Positions 12,329 to 21,589 of a stretch of DNA of 64,000 nucleotides are shown piece after piece. Source of the DNA: Rouxiella sp. S1S-2 (GTDB lineage Bacteria > Pseudomonadota > Gammaproteobacteria > Enterobacterales > Enterobacteriaceae). The stretch covers positions 2,976,001 to 3,040,000 of the forward strand of contig NZ_WFKL01000001.1 in NCBI RefSeq assembly GCF_009208105.1, written 5' to 3'. Both the position numbers and the translations under genes were made by a program. The notes under the pieces were generated by a model. The model saw only the letters and a list, made by a program, of their open reading frames with translations, had not been told where the DNA came from and ran no database searches. Positions within the stretch are counted from its first letter, which is position 1. Every line of letters starts with the position of its first letter.

Positions 12329-13375
12329 ATGGAAATCGGCATTGACAGTTTTGTGGCACGTTTGCCCAACCCCGCTACGGGCGAGGTGCTTTCCGCCAGT
12401 GAGCGGCTTGACAACCTGCTCGAAGAAGTTGAAACCGCCGACAAGGTCGGGTTAGACGTGTTCGGGATTGGTGAGCATCATCGCCCCGAGTTTCTGGATT
12501 CGGCCCCGGCTATCATTTTGGCGGCCGCGGCGGCGCGAACTAAAAACATTCGATTAACCAGCGCCGTGACGGTGCTCAGCGCTGCCGATCCGGTGCGGGT
12601 ATTTCAGGAGTTTGCGACCCTGGACCTTCTCGCTAAAGGCAGAGCCGAAATCGTGGTTGGCCGCGGCTCGTTTGGTGAAGCCTATCCGCTGTTTGGCTTT
12701 AAGTTCGAAGATTACGACTCGCTGTTCATCGAAAAGCTGCAGTTACTGCTGCAAATCCGCGAAAATACCCACGTCAATTGGTCGGGTCGCCATCGACCAG
12801 CCCTGACCGGACAAGGCATCTACCCCCGTCCCTATCAGGAACAACTTCCTGTGTGGCTCGGCGTAGGCGGTACACCGCAGTCTTTTGCGCGTGCGGGAAC
12901 GCTGGGTTTGCCGCTGATGGTGGCGATTATCGGCGGTGATTTTAGCCGTTTTCGTCCGCTGGTTGACCTCTACCGCGAAGCCGGACGCCAGGCCGGTCAC
13001 TCACCCGAGAAGCTAAAAGTCGGCGTGCACGCGCTGGGTTTTGTGGGTAACACCACTGAGGAAGCCAAGGAGAGTTTCTATCCTGGCTGGCGATACATGT
13101 TTACCGAAATTGGGCGTGAACGCGGCCGCTCACCGGCAACTCGCGCCCAGTTCGAGGCGATGTGTGGTCCGCATGGCGCATTTTTAATCGGCGATGCGCC
13201 CACGGTGGCGGCCAAAATGCTCGCGGCCAGCGAAGCACTCGGCGGCGTGGCGCGTATTACGCTGCAAATGAGCTCCAGCTCGACTGAACACGCGTCAATG
13301 AAGCAGTCAATTGAGCTGCTCGGCGATGAGGTTGCGCCGATTATTCGCCGCTCCACTCAGTCCTGGAGCCTGTAA
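12329..13375 (+). CDS. Luciferase-like (LLM) flavin-dependent oxidoreductase
   Basis: A 348-residue bacterial-luciferase-fold protein: MEIGIDSFVARLPNP at the start, VGLDVFGIGEHHRPEF, TSAVTVLSAADPVRVFQEFATLDLLAKGRAEIVVGRGSFGEAYPLF, and VWLGVGGTPQSFARAGTLGLPLMVAIIGG. Such enzymes oxidise small substrates with reduced FMN and oxygen. It follows azoR by 84 bp on the same strand, and the azoreductase may help supply reduced flavin (inference). The substrate is unknown. Confidence 0.82.
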   Translation: MEIGIDSFVARLPNPATGEVLSASERLDNLLEEVETADKVGLDVFGIGEHHRPEFLDSAPAIILAAAAARTKNIRLTSAVTVLSAADPVRVFQEFATLDLLAKGRAEIVVGRGSFGEAYPLFGFKFEDYDSLFIEKLQLLLQIRENTHVNWSGRHRPALTGQGIYPRPYQEQLPVWLGVGGTPQSFARAGTLGLPLMVAIIGGDFSRFRPLVDLYREAGRQAGHSPEKLKVGVHALGFVGNTTEEAKESFYPGWRYMFTEIGRERGRSPATRAQFEAMCGPHGAFLIGDAPTVAAKMLAASEALGGVARITLQMSSSSTEHASMKQSIELLGDEVAPIIRRSTQSWSL

Positions 13376-13384
13376 TGCACAGGA

Positions 13385-13957
13385 TTATTCGCCGTCTTGT
13401 TGAGTAATAGGCCGCAGGACGCGGCAAGGATTGCCCACCGCCACCACGTTTGCCGGAATATTTCGCGTCACCACGCTGCCCGCGCCAATAACGGTGTTAT
13501 CGCCAATGGTCACACCGGGTAAAATAGTGACCGCCGCCCCAATCCACACATTGCTGCCGACGGTGACCGGCAGCGCAAACTCTAGCCCTTTATTGCGCCG
13601 CTCCGCGTCAATCGGATGACCGGCGGTATGAATGCCCACGCCGGGCGCAATAAATACGTTATCGCCAAAAGTGACCGTTGCGCCGTCTAAAATCACCAGA
13701 TTGTGGTTGGCATAAAAGTTTTCGCCCACGAAGATATTCTTGCCATAGTCACAATAAAAGGGCGGCTCAATCACGATGCTATCGCCACGCTGACCCAACA
13801 GAGCGTCAAGCAGTGCGCTGCGCGTTTCGTCATCCCCCGGTCGCGTATGGTTGTAGTCATAGCAGATTGTCTTGGCCGTTTTTCTCATTTCAATCAGCGC
13901 ACTATCATAGTTAGCATCGTATAAAACGCCATCTTCCACACCGGTCACTTTATTCAT
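13385..13957 (-). CDS. Sugar O-acetyltransferase (LacA/Maa/NodL family)
   Basis: A 190-residue left-handed beta-helix acetyltransferase with the hexapeptide repeat pattern (NLVILDGATVTFGDNVFIAPGVGIHTAGHPIDAERR, then VTVGSNVWIGAAVTILPGVTIGDNTVIGAGSVVTRNIPANVVAVGNPCRVLR). The His in IHTAGHPID is the family's catalytic histidine. Relatives transfer acetyl from acetyl-CoA to maltose, glucose or galactosides in the cytoplasm. It is convergent with the oxidoreductase before it and divergent from the TetR gene; the operator pair between them suggests TetR control. It may be maa, but the exact sugar cannot be read from sequence. Confidence 0.85.
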   Translation of the reverse strand: MNKVTGVEDGVLYDANYDSALIEMRKTAKTICYDYNHTRPGDDETRSALLDALLGQRGDSIVIEPPFYCDYGKNIFVGENFYANHNLVILDGATVTFGDNVFIAPGVGIHTAGHPIDAERRNKGLEFALPVTVGSNVWIGAAVTILPGVTIGDNTVIGAGSVVTRNIPANVVAVGNPCRVLRPITQQDGE

Positions 13958-14077
13958 AAATCGCCTTTAGTTGCTCATTCACAAGTTCTTAATTCATGCG
14001 TTATTGATTCACGACTGATGGCAGGCAGGCTTATCCCCTGCCCATCACAGCGGTTTGTGCCTTTGCACGGCAATAAA

Positions 14078-14130
14078 TCGTACATTCGTACAAATTGATG
14101 TCAAGCACATATTCGTACATTTGTACAAAT
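14078..14130. promoter_or_regulatory. Tandem TetR-type operators between the acetyltransferase and tetR-like genes
   Basis: The 18-bp sequence TCGTACATTYGTACAAAT occurs twice, at 14078-14095 (Y=C) and 14113-14130 (Y=T), with a 35-bp start-to-start spacing. Each copy contains the symmetric arrangement GTAC-N4-GTAC. The pair lies between two divergent genes, upstream of the TetR start at 14173, as expected for an autoregulated TetR pair. Confidence 0.6.
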
Positions 14131-14172
14131 ATGACCACTGTGCTACCGTGCTTGCCGATTAAGGAGATTTTT

Positions 14173-14724
14173 ATGGCCACCGCCCCGCGTAAAACCTGGC
14201 AGCAAGACCCTCAGCGCAGAACCACCATTGTGCGCGCCACGCTTGATACGATTGCGCTGCACGGCGTTGACGGCACTACGTATCGAAAAATAGCGCAGTG
14301 CGCCGCTATTCCACTCGGCTCGGTGACCTATTATTTTCCGAGTATGCAGGAGCTGTTGCTTGAGGCCTTTAGCAGGTTGGCGCAGGACGCGTTTACCGCT
14401 TTTGCCGCCACGCTAGAGCGCGCGCAGGACATGACACAGGCCCGTCAGGCCATTGTGGAGATCATTTTTGGTGATGTTACCGCAGGGGATAAAACCAATC
14501 AGCTAAGCTATGAACTGTATAGTTATGCCTGCCGTACGCCGGTGATGAAGCAGGTGATGAAAAACTGGATGAGCCAGAGCCGCGCGTCGCTCGAACGCCA
14601 TTTTTCGCCGCTAGCTGCCGTCGCGCTTGACGCGCTGATAGAAGGCTTAATTTTGCACCGCTCGGTTATCCCGGTGGCTCAGGAAGATGTGTTTCGCATG
14701 GTGGCGCAGCTTAGCGAGCTGTAA
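14173..14724 (+). CDS. TetR-family transcriptional regulator
   Basis: A 183-residue TetR protein. The N-terminal helix-turn-helix covers about residues 16-62 (RRTTIVRATLDTIALHGVDGTTYRKIAQCAAIPLGSVTYYFPS, then ELLLEAF); the rest is an all-helical ligand domain. AAGGAG lies six bases before the ATG, so the 26-codon upstream extension of the frame is rejected. It is divergent from the sugar acetyltransferase with tandem operators between them. It probably represses itself and the acetyltransferase; the ligand is unknown. Confidence 0.85.
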   Translation: MATAPRKTWQQDPQRRTTIVRATLDTIALHGVDGTTYRKIAQCAAIPLGSVTYYFPSMQELLLEAFSRLAQDAFTAFAATLERAQDMTQARQAIVEIIFGDVTAGDKTNQLSYELYSYACRTPVMKQVMKNWMSQSRASLERHFSPLAAVALDALIEGLILHRSVIPVAQEDVFRMVAQLSEL

Positions 14725-14743
14725 ATTATCAGCGGCGATTGGA

Positions 14744-15604
14744 TTATTTAACTGAAGAAGGCAGATACCCGAAACGCTTAGTAAATCGCTCGGTAAATCG
14801 AGCGCGAGAAAGATAACCGCAGGCCTCTGCCACCTGAATAATGCTCCAATCGGTACTCTGCAGCAGCATCAAACCGTGGTGCATTCTCACCTCAATCAGC
14901 AACTCGTCAAAACGCACCTGCTCCTCAGATAAACGTCGGCGCAGCGTGGCTTCACTCATCGCCAGTGCGCGCCCCACTTCCCGCGCTGTCCAAGGATGTG
15001 CAGGGTTCTCACTGAGCATTAGACGTACTCGGCTTGCCGTACTAGGGGCCTGATACTGGCTAAACACCAGGCCGCGTTCGGCCAGTGCCGCAAGCAGATC
15101 AAGCAAACGAAAACGCAGGCGATCTTCGCTAATATCCGGTGACAGTATGCTGTTGCAAACCCACTCCAACGTCGTTTTAAGGTCAGTATCCAGCGGTGTA
15201 GATTGCACGGTATTAAGGCCTTTGGGTTCGGCATGGGGCCGTTCACGCTGGAAATGTTCCAGCAATTCGCCGCTAAAGGTCAGGTAAACAGAACGGAAAC
15301 ACTGCTGCGCCCCCGTCGGCGTCTTATGCAAATTAGCCCAGGTGCCCGGTTTTACCAGCAGCAAAGAATCGTTGCTATCGACAGTAAAGTCATCCGTTGC
15401 GTTACTCAGACCGAGCGTGCCGGAAACGATAAGCAGCAGCGTTGCGTCCTGAAAATAGAAGTGCGGAATGTACTGTGCGCGACGCAGATAGGGCTGTGCA
15501 AGGCTGCACAACCCACGCAGCACAATCGGCGCGCCAGACGGTAGCGGACTGACGCCACCGCTGCGATTATCGAGGGTCGTCGTCATTTCAGATAGCGTTA
15601 GCAT
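14744..15604 (-). CDS. AraC-family transcriptional regulator
   Basis: An N-terminal cupin-like sensing region (FYFQDATLLLIVSGTLGLSNATDDFTVDSNDSLLLVKPGTWANL) is followed by a C-terminal AraC DNA-binding domain with two helix-turn-helices (WTAREVGRALAMSEATLRRRLSEE and WSIIQVAEACGYLSRARFTERFTKRFGYLPS). Length is 286 residues from the chosen ATG; the true start is uncertain, since GTG and TTG codons 4 and 8 codons upstream are in frame and lie close to a G-rich stretch. It is just downstream of the PEBP gene on the same strand and convergent with the TetR gene. Confidence 0.82.
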   Translation of the reverse strand: MLTLSEMTTTLDNRSGGVSPLPSGAPIVLRGLCSLAQPYLRRAQYIPHFYFQDATLLLIVSGTLGLSNATDDFTVDSNDSLLLVKPGTWANLHKTPTGAQQCFRSVYLTFSGELLEHFQRERPHAEPKGLNTVQSTPLDTDLKTTLEWVCNSILSPDISEDRLRFRLLDLLAALAERGLVFSQYQAPSTASRVRLMLSENPAHPWTAREVGRALAMSEATLRRRLSEEQVRFDELLIEVRMHHGLMLLQSTDWSIIQVAEACGYLSRARFTERFTKRFGYLPSSVK

Positions 15605-15640
15605 CGCGTGATTCACTTTACCCCCCAATATTGAACAATA

Positions 15641-16270
15641 TCACTTCACGTCAGGATTCAGCGAATACAGGCCGGTAATACTTGCCTGTGCCAACACGTT
15701 GGCTTCCTTTAGCGCCTGTACAACGTTTGGCCCAGTGAGATCACCTTGAACATCCAATTTAGGCGTATCCAGAGCATAAAGGGTAAACGTGTAATGATGA
15801 ACTATTGTATCGTTCCACGGCGGACAGGGGCCATCATAACCAAAATAATTACCGGCCATCTGCGCATCGCCTGCGAACCAAAGGGTGTAATCATTGATGC
15901 CGTGACGCAGACCTTCTGGCGCATCCGGGCCCGCTTTCCCCTGTGGCGTGACGGTATTGGAATGTGAACCGGCGGCAATCTCGCTTAAATTTGCAGGAAT
16001 GTCCAGTAGTAACCAGTGGTGAAAAGTGATGCGCGGCAGAGCGGCTGGCACCTCTTTTCCTTCCTGATTAACGTCGTCAGCCTTGCCTGGCACATCGGGG
16101 TCATGACACACCAGTACAAATGACTGCGTTCCGGCAGGTGCATCGCGCCAGGCCAAGTGTGGATTGTTATTGGAAGAAAGCTCGATATGGCTGGCCCCAT
16201 TAGGGACAGCAAAGGCGAATTCACCTGGGATAGGCTCACCCTCGCGAAAACTTTGACTCGTTAATTGCAT
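15641..16270 (-). CDS. YbhB/YbcL-type PEBP (phosphatidylethanolamine-binding-like) protein
   Basis: A 209-residue cytoplasmic protein of the Raf-kinase-inhibitor/PEBP fold: SSNNNPHLAWRDAPAGTQSFVLVCHDPDVPG near the start, ITFHHWLLLDIPANL, then NYFGYDGPCPPWNDTIVHHYTFTLYALD, which carries the family's PCPP and HHY signatures. The bacterial role is unclear; ligand binding is inferred. ATG was preferred over a GTG four codons upstream; neither has a strong ribosome site. The AraC gene follows by 36 bp, so the two are probably co-transcribed and the regulator may control this gene. Confidence 0.85.
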   Translation of the reverse strand: MQLTSQSFREGEPIPGEFAFAVPNGASHIELSSNNNPHLAWRDAPAGTQSFVLVCHDPDVPGKADDVNQEGKEVPAALPRITFHHWLLLDIPANLSEIAAGSHSNTVTPQGKAGPDAPEGLRHGINDYTLWFAGDAQMAGNYFGYDGPCPPWNDTIVHHYTFTLYALDTPKLDVQGDLTGPNVVQALKEANVLAQASITGLYSLNPDVK

Positions 16271-16308
16271 TTGATTTCTCACTGTATTGGGTATTTGATA
16301 TCAACATG

Positions 16309-16389
16309 TTACCCAAACAACAGTGGTGGCATAGTCACCCAGCCAATCAAAATCATCACCAAACCCGTCAATGTGAACTGATAAGGCAT
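16309..16389 (-). CDS. Possible 26-residue hydrophobic small protein
   Basis: An ATG frame ending in TAA lies between the cus terminator and the PEBP gene. The peptide is almost all hydrophobic (TLTGLVMILIGWVTMPPLLFG), like a single-pass small membrane protein. The ribosome site (AAGAG, eight bases upstream) is only fair. I know no homologue. It could be a chance frame; it is listed because small membrane proteins are commonly missed. Confidence 0.25.
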   Translation of the reverse strand: MPYQFTLTGLVMILIGWVTMPPLLFG

Positions 16390-16423
16390 AAATTTACTCT
16401 TTTAGATGACGCATACAGGGGTA

Positions 16424-16450
16424 GAAAAACAGGTGGAGTGTCCCCCACCT
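16424..16450 (-). terminator. Rho-independent terminator of the cus operon
   Basis: On the minus strand AGGTGGGG pairs over eight positions (one G-U) with CTCCACCT around a GACA tetraloop, followed by GTTTTTC. It begins 11 bp after the cusF stop codon. Confidence 0.85.
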
Positions 16451-16461
16451 AACAACAGTGC

Positions 16462-16863
16462 CTACTCCTGCTGATCTTGCAGCGTGGTAATGGTTAACGT
16501 GTTATCCACATTCTCGACGTGTACTTTCACTTTGGCCCCCGCCTTCGCGCTGTCCAGCATTTCGGCGTTTTTGGCCTTATAAGCCATAGTCATCGCAGGC
16601 ATGTGGATGTTCGACAGTGCGCCGTGTTTCAAGGTGATCATGCCGGTATTTTTATCAACGTTCACGACGGTAGCGTCAGTTAACGCCGCTGTAGATGAAG
16701 GTTTTTTCTCCGACATTGTCGTCATCGGCATGTTCATATTCATGCCAGCCATCGAATTTGGATTATTCATGGTGTGGGTGTCCGCAAATGCTGAGAGGCT
16801 AAAACCGGCAGAGAATGCAGCAGAGAGTGCAGCGGCAAGCAGAGTCATTTTATTTATGTTCAT
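16462..16863 (-). CDS. cusF: CusF-like periplasmic copper/silver chaperone
   Basis: A 133-residue exported protein: signal peptide (MTLLAAALSAAFSAGFSLSAFA), a Met-rich linker (MAGMNMNMPMTTM), then an OB-fold CusF domain (ATVVNVDKNTGMITLKHGALSNIHMPAMTMAYKAKN). Aligned with E. coli CusF, the ligands H36, M47 and M49 are kept, but the aromatic W44 that caps the metal is Met here (HMPAMTM in place of NWPEMTM). CusF hands Cu(I)/Ag(I) to the CusCBA pump. The second ATG was chosen because AAGGA lies six bases before it. It is the last gene of the operon, two bases after cusA. Confidence 0.9.
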   Translation of the reverse strand: MNINKMTLLAAALSAAFSAGFSLSAFADTHTMNNPNSMAGMNMNMPMTTMSEKKPSSTAALTDATVVNVDKNTGMITLKHGALSNIHMPAMTMAYKAKNAEMLDSAKAGAKVKVHVENVDNTLTITTLQDQQE

Positions 16864-16865
16864 GG

Positions 16866-19800
16866 TCATTCCTTATCGGAGGGTTGAGTGCCCGAAGCGG
16901 GCGTTAAGGGTTGAAGAGATTGACGACGCAGTGCCCGACGCTGCACCAGCAGCCAGGCAACGGGGATAACTAACATCGACAGCAGCGGCGCCGTTATCAT
17001 GCCGCCGACCATCGGCGCGGCAATGCGCTGCATCACCTCTGAGCCGGTTCCGTGGCCCAGCATGATGGGCAGCAGACCGGCCAATATCACCGCAACGGTC
17101 ATGGCTTTTGGACGAACACGCTGCACCGCACCTTCGCGGATTGCCGCCAGCAGCAGCGCATGACTCAGCGTTTCTCCGGCCTGCAGTCGTTTGTTCAGCG
17201 CTTCTTTCAGATACATCAGCATCACCACGCCAAATTCGGCTGAAACGCCCGCCAGCGAGATAAATCCAACGGCGGTGGCGACTGAAATAGCGTGCCCGAG
17301 GACCCAAATCAGCCAGAATCCGCCAATCAGCGCGAAGGGAATGGTCAGCATCAGCAGCAAGGCTTCTGAAATTGAGTTGAAGGTCAGGAACAGCAGCACC
17401 AAGATAATTGCCAGCGTGGCGGGAATGACCGTTTTTAAGGTGGATTCAGCGCGTTGCAAATACTCGAACTGCCCCGACCAGGAGAGCGAATATCCCGCCG
17501 GTAGCGCCACCGCTTTCCCTACCGCCGCCTGCATATTGCGGACCGCGGTTTGCAGGTCTGTGTTGCGCAGGTCAACATAAACGTAGCCCGCCAGACGAGC
17601 ATCCTCGCTGCGGATCATCGTGGGTCCGTCGGTAACACTCAGCCTAGCGACATCGCCCAGCTGAATTTGCGCCCCGCTGGCCAGCACCATCGGCAATTGA
17701 CGCAGTTTCTCGACTGAATCGCGCACTTCCCGTGGATAACGCACATTGATTGGGAAACGCGTGCGGCCATTTAGCACCTCACCGACGTTTTCACCGCCAA
17801 TGGCAGAGGCAATCACGTCCTCGATGTCACCCACCGCTAAGCCGTAGCGCGCCGCCCTCACTCTGTCGATAGCGACGTCGATATATCGCCCGCCGTTCAG
17901 CCGCTCGGCAAACGCCGACGTCACGCCACTCACCGGACGTACGGCGGCGGCAACCTGATCGGCGATCGTGTCGATTTGCGCCAAACTCGGGCCAGAGATA
18001 CGGATACCCACTGGCGTTTTGATACCGGTTGAGAGCATATCCAGACGGTTGCGGATGGGCGGTACCCACACGTTTGACAGGCCGGGAACCTGCACAATCC
18101 GGTCCAACTCGGCCACCAGTTTTTGAGGCGTCATTCCCTGTCGCCACTGGGTACGCGGCTTGAACTGGATCATGGTTTCAAACATCTCCAGCGGCGCGGG
18201 ATCGGTGGCGCTGTCTGCTCTCCCCGCTTTGCCAAACACCGTGTCAACTTCCGGCACCGTTTTAATAAGCCTGTCGGTAACCTGCAGCAGCTGAGCGGCT
18301 TTTTCCGCCGACAGACCTGGCAGTGCGGTCGGCATATACAGCAAATCACCTTCATCCAACGGCGGCATAAACTCCCCGCCCAGTTGCGAGAGCGGCACAG
18401 CGGTCAGCCCGAGCAGTACCAGGGCAAGCAACAGCGTGGCCCACGGATGGTTCAACGCTTGCTCCAGCACCGGCCGGTAAATACGAATTAAAAACCGGTT
18501 AAGCGGATTAGCGTTTTCATGAGGAATACGTCCACGGATAAGCCAGCCCATCAATACCGGCACCAAGGTAATGGAAAGCAGCGCCGCCGCCGCCAGCGTG
18601 TAGGTTTTGGTGAGCGCCAGCGGGCTAAACAGCTTGCCCTCCTGCCCCTCGAGTGAAAACACCGGAATAAACGACAGCGTGATGATTAGCAACGAGAAGA
18701 ACAGCGCAGGCCCTACCTCAACCGCCGAGTCGGCAATCACCTCCCACCGCTGTTGGCCGGTAAGCACTTTGCCCTCATGCCTTTCAAGGTGTTTATGGGT
18801 GTTTTCGACCATCACAATGGCAGCATCAACCATGACACCAATGGCAATCGCGATGCCGCCGAGCGACATCAGGTTGGCATTAACGCCCTGATAATGCATG
18901 GCAATAAAAGCCGCCAACACGCCGACCGGCAGCGCAAGAATGGCCACCAGCGCACTGCGGAAATGAAAAAGAAACAGCGCACAAATAACCCCGACCGAAA
19001 TAAACTCCTCAATCAGTTTGTCGGTCAGGTTATCGACCGCGCGATCGATAAGCTTTGAACGGTCATAAGTGGTCACCACCTCCACGCCGGGCGGCAGTGA
19101 CTTTTTAAGCTCGGCCAGCTTGTCCTTAACGCCATTGATTGTCGCCCGCGCATTTTTGCCGGATCGCATAATAATCACCCCACCGGCCACTTCGCCCTGA
19201 CCGTTAAGTTCGGCGATACCGCGACGGATTTCAGGGCCAATTTGAATACGCGCGACATCGCCCAACAACACCGGCGTTCCGTTGACGTCGCTGCGCACTA
19301 CCACCTGACGAAAATCCTCCGGCGTGTGCAGATAGCCATTGGTTTTAACGATGTAGTCCGCTTCGCCCATTTCCAACACCGAGCCGCCAGTCTCCTGATT
19401 CGACTTGCCTAACGCGGTGGTGATGTCGCTTTGCGTGATACCAAAGGCGCGCATTTTATCGGGATCCAGCACCACCTGATATTGCCGCACCATCCCCCCC
19501 AGAGACGCCACTTCCGAGACATTGGGCACCGTTTTAAGCTCAAACTTCAGGAACCAGTCATTTAAGGCGCGCAGCTGACCTAAGTCATGCTGACCGGTTT
19601 TGTCTACCAGCGCATATTCATAAACCCAGCCTACGCCAGTGGCATCAGGCCCAAGCGACAGCGTTGCACCTTTCGGCAGGCGGCTTTGTACCTGATTGAG
19701 AGACTCAAGCACGCGGGAGCGCGCCCAATACTGGTCAGTTTTGTCGTCAAATAGCACATAAATGAAGGCATCGCCAAAGGATGACCAGGCGCGGATTGTT

Positions 19801-20039
19801 TTCGCACCGGGCACGCCAAGTAGCGTGGTGGTTAAAGGGTACGTGACCTGATCCTCCATAACCTGCGGGGCTTTACCCGGCCATGAGGCTTTGATAATCA
19901 CCTGAGTGTCGGATAAATCCGGCAGCGCATCGAGCGGCGTTTGCCTCAGGGAATAAATACCCCACGCCAGCAGAAAAAGTGTGCCGATGACCACCAGTAA
20001 ACGGTTATTGATTGAGGCGCGAATAATACGTGCAATCAT
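16866..20039 (-). CDS. cusA: CusA, heavy-metal RND efflux transporter
   Basis: A 1057-residue HME-RND pump (E. coli CusA 1047). It begins [27 protein letters not shown] and contains [35 protein letters not shown], the HME-type transmembrane motif with its acidic residues. The periplasmic region has Met-bearing segments ([33 protein letters not shown]) like those carrying the Cu/Ag relay methionines of CusA. It exports Cu(I)/Ag(I) through CusB and CusC to the outside. The start is the ATG overlapping the cusB stop by four bases (ATGA). Confidence 0.95.
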   Translation of the reverse strand: MIARIIRASINNRLLVVIGTLFLLAWGIYSLRQTPLDALPDLSDTQVIIKASWPGKAPQVMEDQVTYPLTTTLLGVPGAKTIRAWSSFGDAFIYVLFDDKTDQYWARSRVLESLNQVQSRLPKGATLSLGPDATGVGWVYEYALVDKTGQHDLGQLRALNDWFLKFELKTVPNVSEVASLGGMVRQYQVVLDPDKMRAFGITQSDITTALGKSNQETGGSVLEMGEADYIVKTNGYLHTPEDFRQVVVRSDVNGTPVLLGDVARIQIGPEIRRGIAELNGQGEVAGGVIIMRSGKNARATINGVKDKLAELKKSLPPGVEVVTTYDRSKLIDRAVDNLTDKLIEEFISVGVICALFLFHFRSALVAILALPVGVLAAFIAMHYQGVNANLMSLGGIAIAIGVMVDAAIVMVENTHKHLERHEGKVLTGQQRWEVIADSAVEVGPALFFSLLIITLSFIPVFSLEGQEGKLFSPLALTKTYTLAAAALLSITLVPVLMGWLIRGRIPHENANPLNRFLIRIYRPVLEQALNHPWATLLLALVLLGLTAVPLSQLGGEFMPPLDEGDLLYMPTALPGLSAEKAAQLLQVTDRLIKTVPEVDTVFGKAGRADSATDPAPLEMFETMIQFKPRTQWRQGMTPQKLVAELDRIVQVPGLSNVWVPPIRNRLDMLSTGIKTPVGIRISGPSLAQIDTIADQVAAAVRPVSGVTSAFAERLNGGRYIDVAIDRVRAARYGLAVGDIEDVIASAIGGENVGEVLNGRTRFPINVRYPREVRDSVEKLRQLPMVLASGAQIQLGDVARLSVTDGPTMIRSEDARLAGYVYVDLRNTDLQTAVRNMQAAVGKAVALPAGYSLSWSGQFEYLQRAESTLKTVIPATLAIILVLLFLTFNSISEALLLMLTIPFALIGGFWLIWVLGHAISVATAVGFISLAGVSAEFGVVMLMYLKEALNKRLQAGETLSHALLLAAIREGAVQRVRPKAMTVAVILAGLLPIMLGHGTGSEVMQRIAAPMVGGMITAPLLSMLVIPVAWLLVQRRALRRQSLQPLTPASGTQPSDKE

Positions 20040-21589
20040 GGTTTCGGCCCGCCCACAGCTGTCATGCGGGTCAGTTGCCACCCGTCACCGTCCGCGATGA
20101 AGCTGAAATTCACCTTGTCACCTTGTTTGAATGCCTCAAACTCGGCCGAAGCAGGTTTTTTATACATCATGGTCATCGCGGGCCATTGCAGAGCCGGTAC
20201 CGCCTCATGCGAAAGCGTGATGCTGTCGGGCGTGACCTGTTCGATGACGCCGGTAGATTGATAGGTTTTAATGCGCGCAGTGTTATCCACGCCGGGGTGT
20301 TGGCCTACAGCACTGACCGAACCTTGCGTCGGGGTATCGTTTACCGCCGCTTCGGCACCGTCGATGCGGGGCATAACTGACTTTAGGCTCGCTTCGGAGT
20401 CGATCAAGAATTGCCCTGAGGCCACGACCTGTTCCCCGGCGTGCAGGCCGCTCTCAACCTCAGTGTCGTCCCCCACTTCGCGCCCCAACGTGACATGGGC
20501 AGGTTGCAGACGACCGTCGTCATTTCTCACAATCACGACCGTACGTTTACCGGTCGAAATAATGGCTTCGGAAGGCACCAACAGGCCCAACTTGCCCGCA
20601 GATTTCGTGAGCTGTACCCGCATTAGCATGCCCGGCACCCACTCATCGTTGGCATTGTCGATAATGAGCCGCGCCTGTAGCGTCCTGCTGCTGCCGTTAA
20701 TTTGCGGCAAGATTTGCTGAATTTCGCCGTGCACGGTTCTGTTTGGCTGATTGGCGGGCGTGGCGACAACCTGCATGCCAACCTGCACCTGAGTTGCCAG
20801 TGCCTCCGGAATGTCAATCACCAACCACAGCTTGCCCAACCCGTTTACCTTGGCCAGCGTTTGTCCGGGTGCCACCATCGCGCCATCGCGCACGTTCAAC
20901 TCTCTGACAACGCCGTCACGCGGGGCCGAAATCAACAGGTTATTCTGCACCTTACCGGTTTTAGCTAGCGCGGTGATAAGCTCGGCGGGAATCGACAGAG
21001 CGCGCATTTTAGCCTTGGAATCATTGAGTATTGCCGTGTCGAGGCCGCCGCGCTTCAACGCCAGATATTCCTCCTGCGCCGGTAGCCATTCGGGTACAAA
21101 CAACGAGGCAATCGGATCACCACGATGCACCCGCTGCTGCGGCGCATTGGCGTAAAGGCGGGTGATATAGCCGGTCGCCCGCGTTTGAATCACCTCGGCC
21201 AGCGATTCATCAAACTGCGTAGTCCCGATCACCTCAAGGCGGGTTTGCACTTCTGTTTGGCGCACGGTGGCAAAGCGAATGCCCAGGTCCTGCTGCATCG
21301 CGGGGTCAATCGCCAGTCCCGGACGTTGATTGTCCTGGGCATATACCGGCACCAACGGCATATCCATAAAGGGGGATTTACCGGATTTATCAAAATGCTG
21401 CTGTGGCACCATCGGATCATGCCAATAAAGCACTTTCTGTCCGGCTGAGGGCAACGATGCCGTATCCGCCACCTGCGGCACTGATGGCTGCGCCGAGACG
21501 ACGTAGCGCCCGGCGAAATAGCCTCCCGCCACCAAAATCATCGCGCAGGCGACGCTCGAAAGCGTGAAAATCACCGATTTATTTTGCAT
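20036..21589 (-). CDS. cusB: CusB-type adaptor with a fused C-terminal CusF domain
   Basis: A 517-residue membrane-fusion protein. An N-terminal signal anchor is followed by the heavy-metal-binding motif [23 protein letters not shown] (about residues 55-77), the lipoyl/barrel-sandwich and beta-barrel domains ([20 protein letters not shown] to [31 protein letters not shown]), and from about residue 430 a complete CusF-like OB domain ([33 protein letters not shown]) that keeps His, Trp and both Met ligands. Adaptors bridge pump and channel. The fusion puts a chaperone module on the adaptor in addition to the free CusF. It overlaps cusC by 11 bp and cusA by 4 bp. Confidence 0.93.
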   Translation of the reverse strand: MQNKSVIFTLSSVACAMILVAGGYFAGRYVVSAQPSVPQVADTASLPSAGQKVLYWHDPMVPQQHFDKSGKSPFMDMPLVPVYAQDNQRPGLAIDPAMQQDLGIRFATVRQTEVQTRLEVIGTTQFDESLAEVIQTRATGYITRLYANAPQQRVHRGDPIASLFVPEWLPAQEEYLALKRGGLDTAILNDSKAKMRALSIPAELITALAKTGKVQNNLLISAPRDGVVRELNVRDGAMVAPGQTLAKVNGLGKLWLVIDIPEALATQVQVGMQVVATPANQPNRTVHGEIQQILPQINGSSRTLQARLIIDNANDEWVPGMLMRVQLTKSAGKLGLLVPSEAIISTGKRTVVIVRNDDGRLQPAHVTLGREVGDDTEVESGLHAGEQVVASGQFLIDSEASLKSVMPRIDGAEAAVNDTPTQGSVSAVGQHPGVDNTARIKTYQSTGVIEQVTPDSITLSHEAVPALQWPAMTMMYKKPASAEFEAFKQGDKVNFSFIADGDGWQLTRMTAVGGPKP

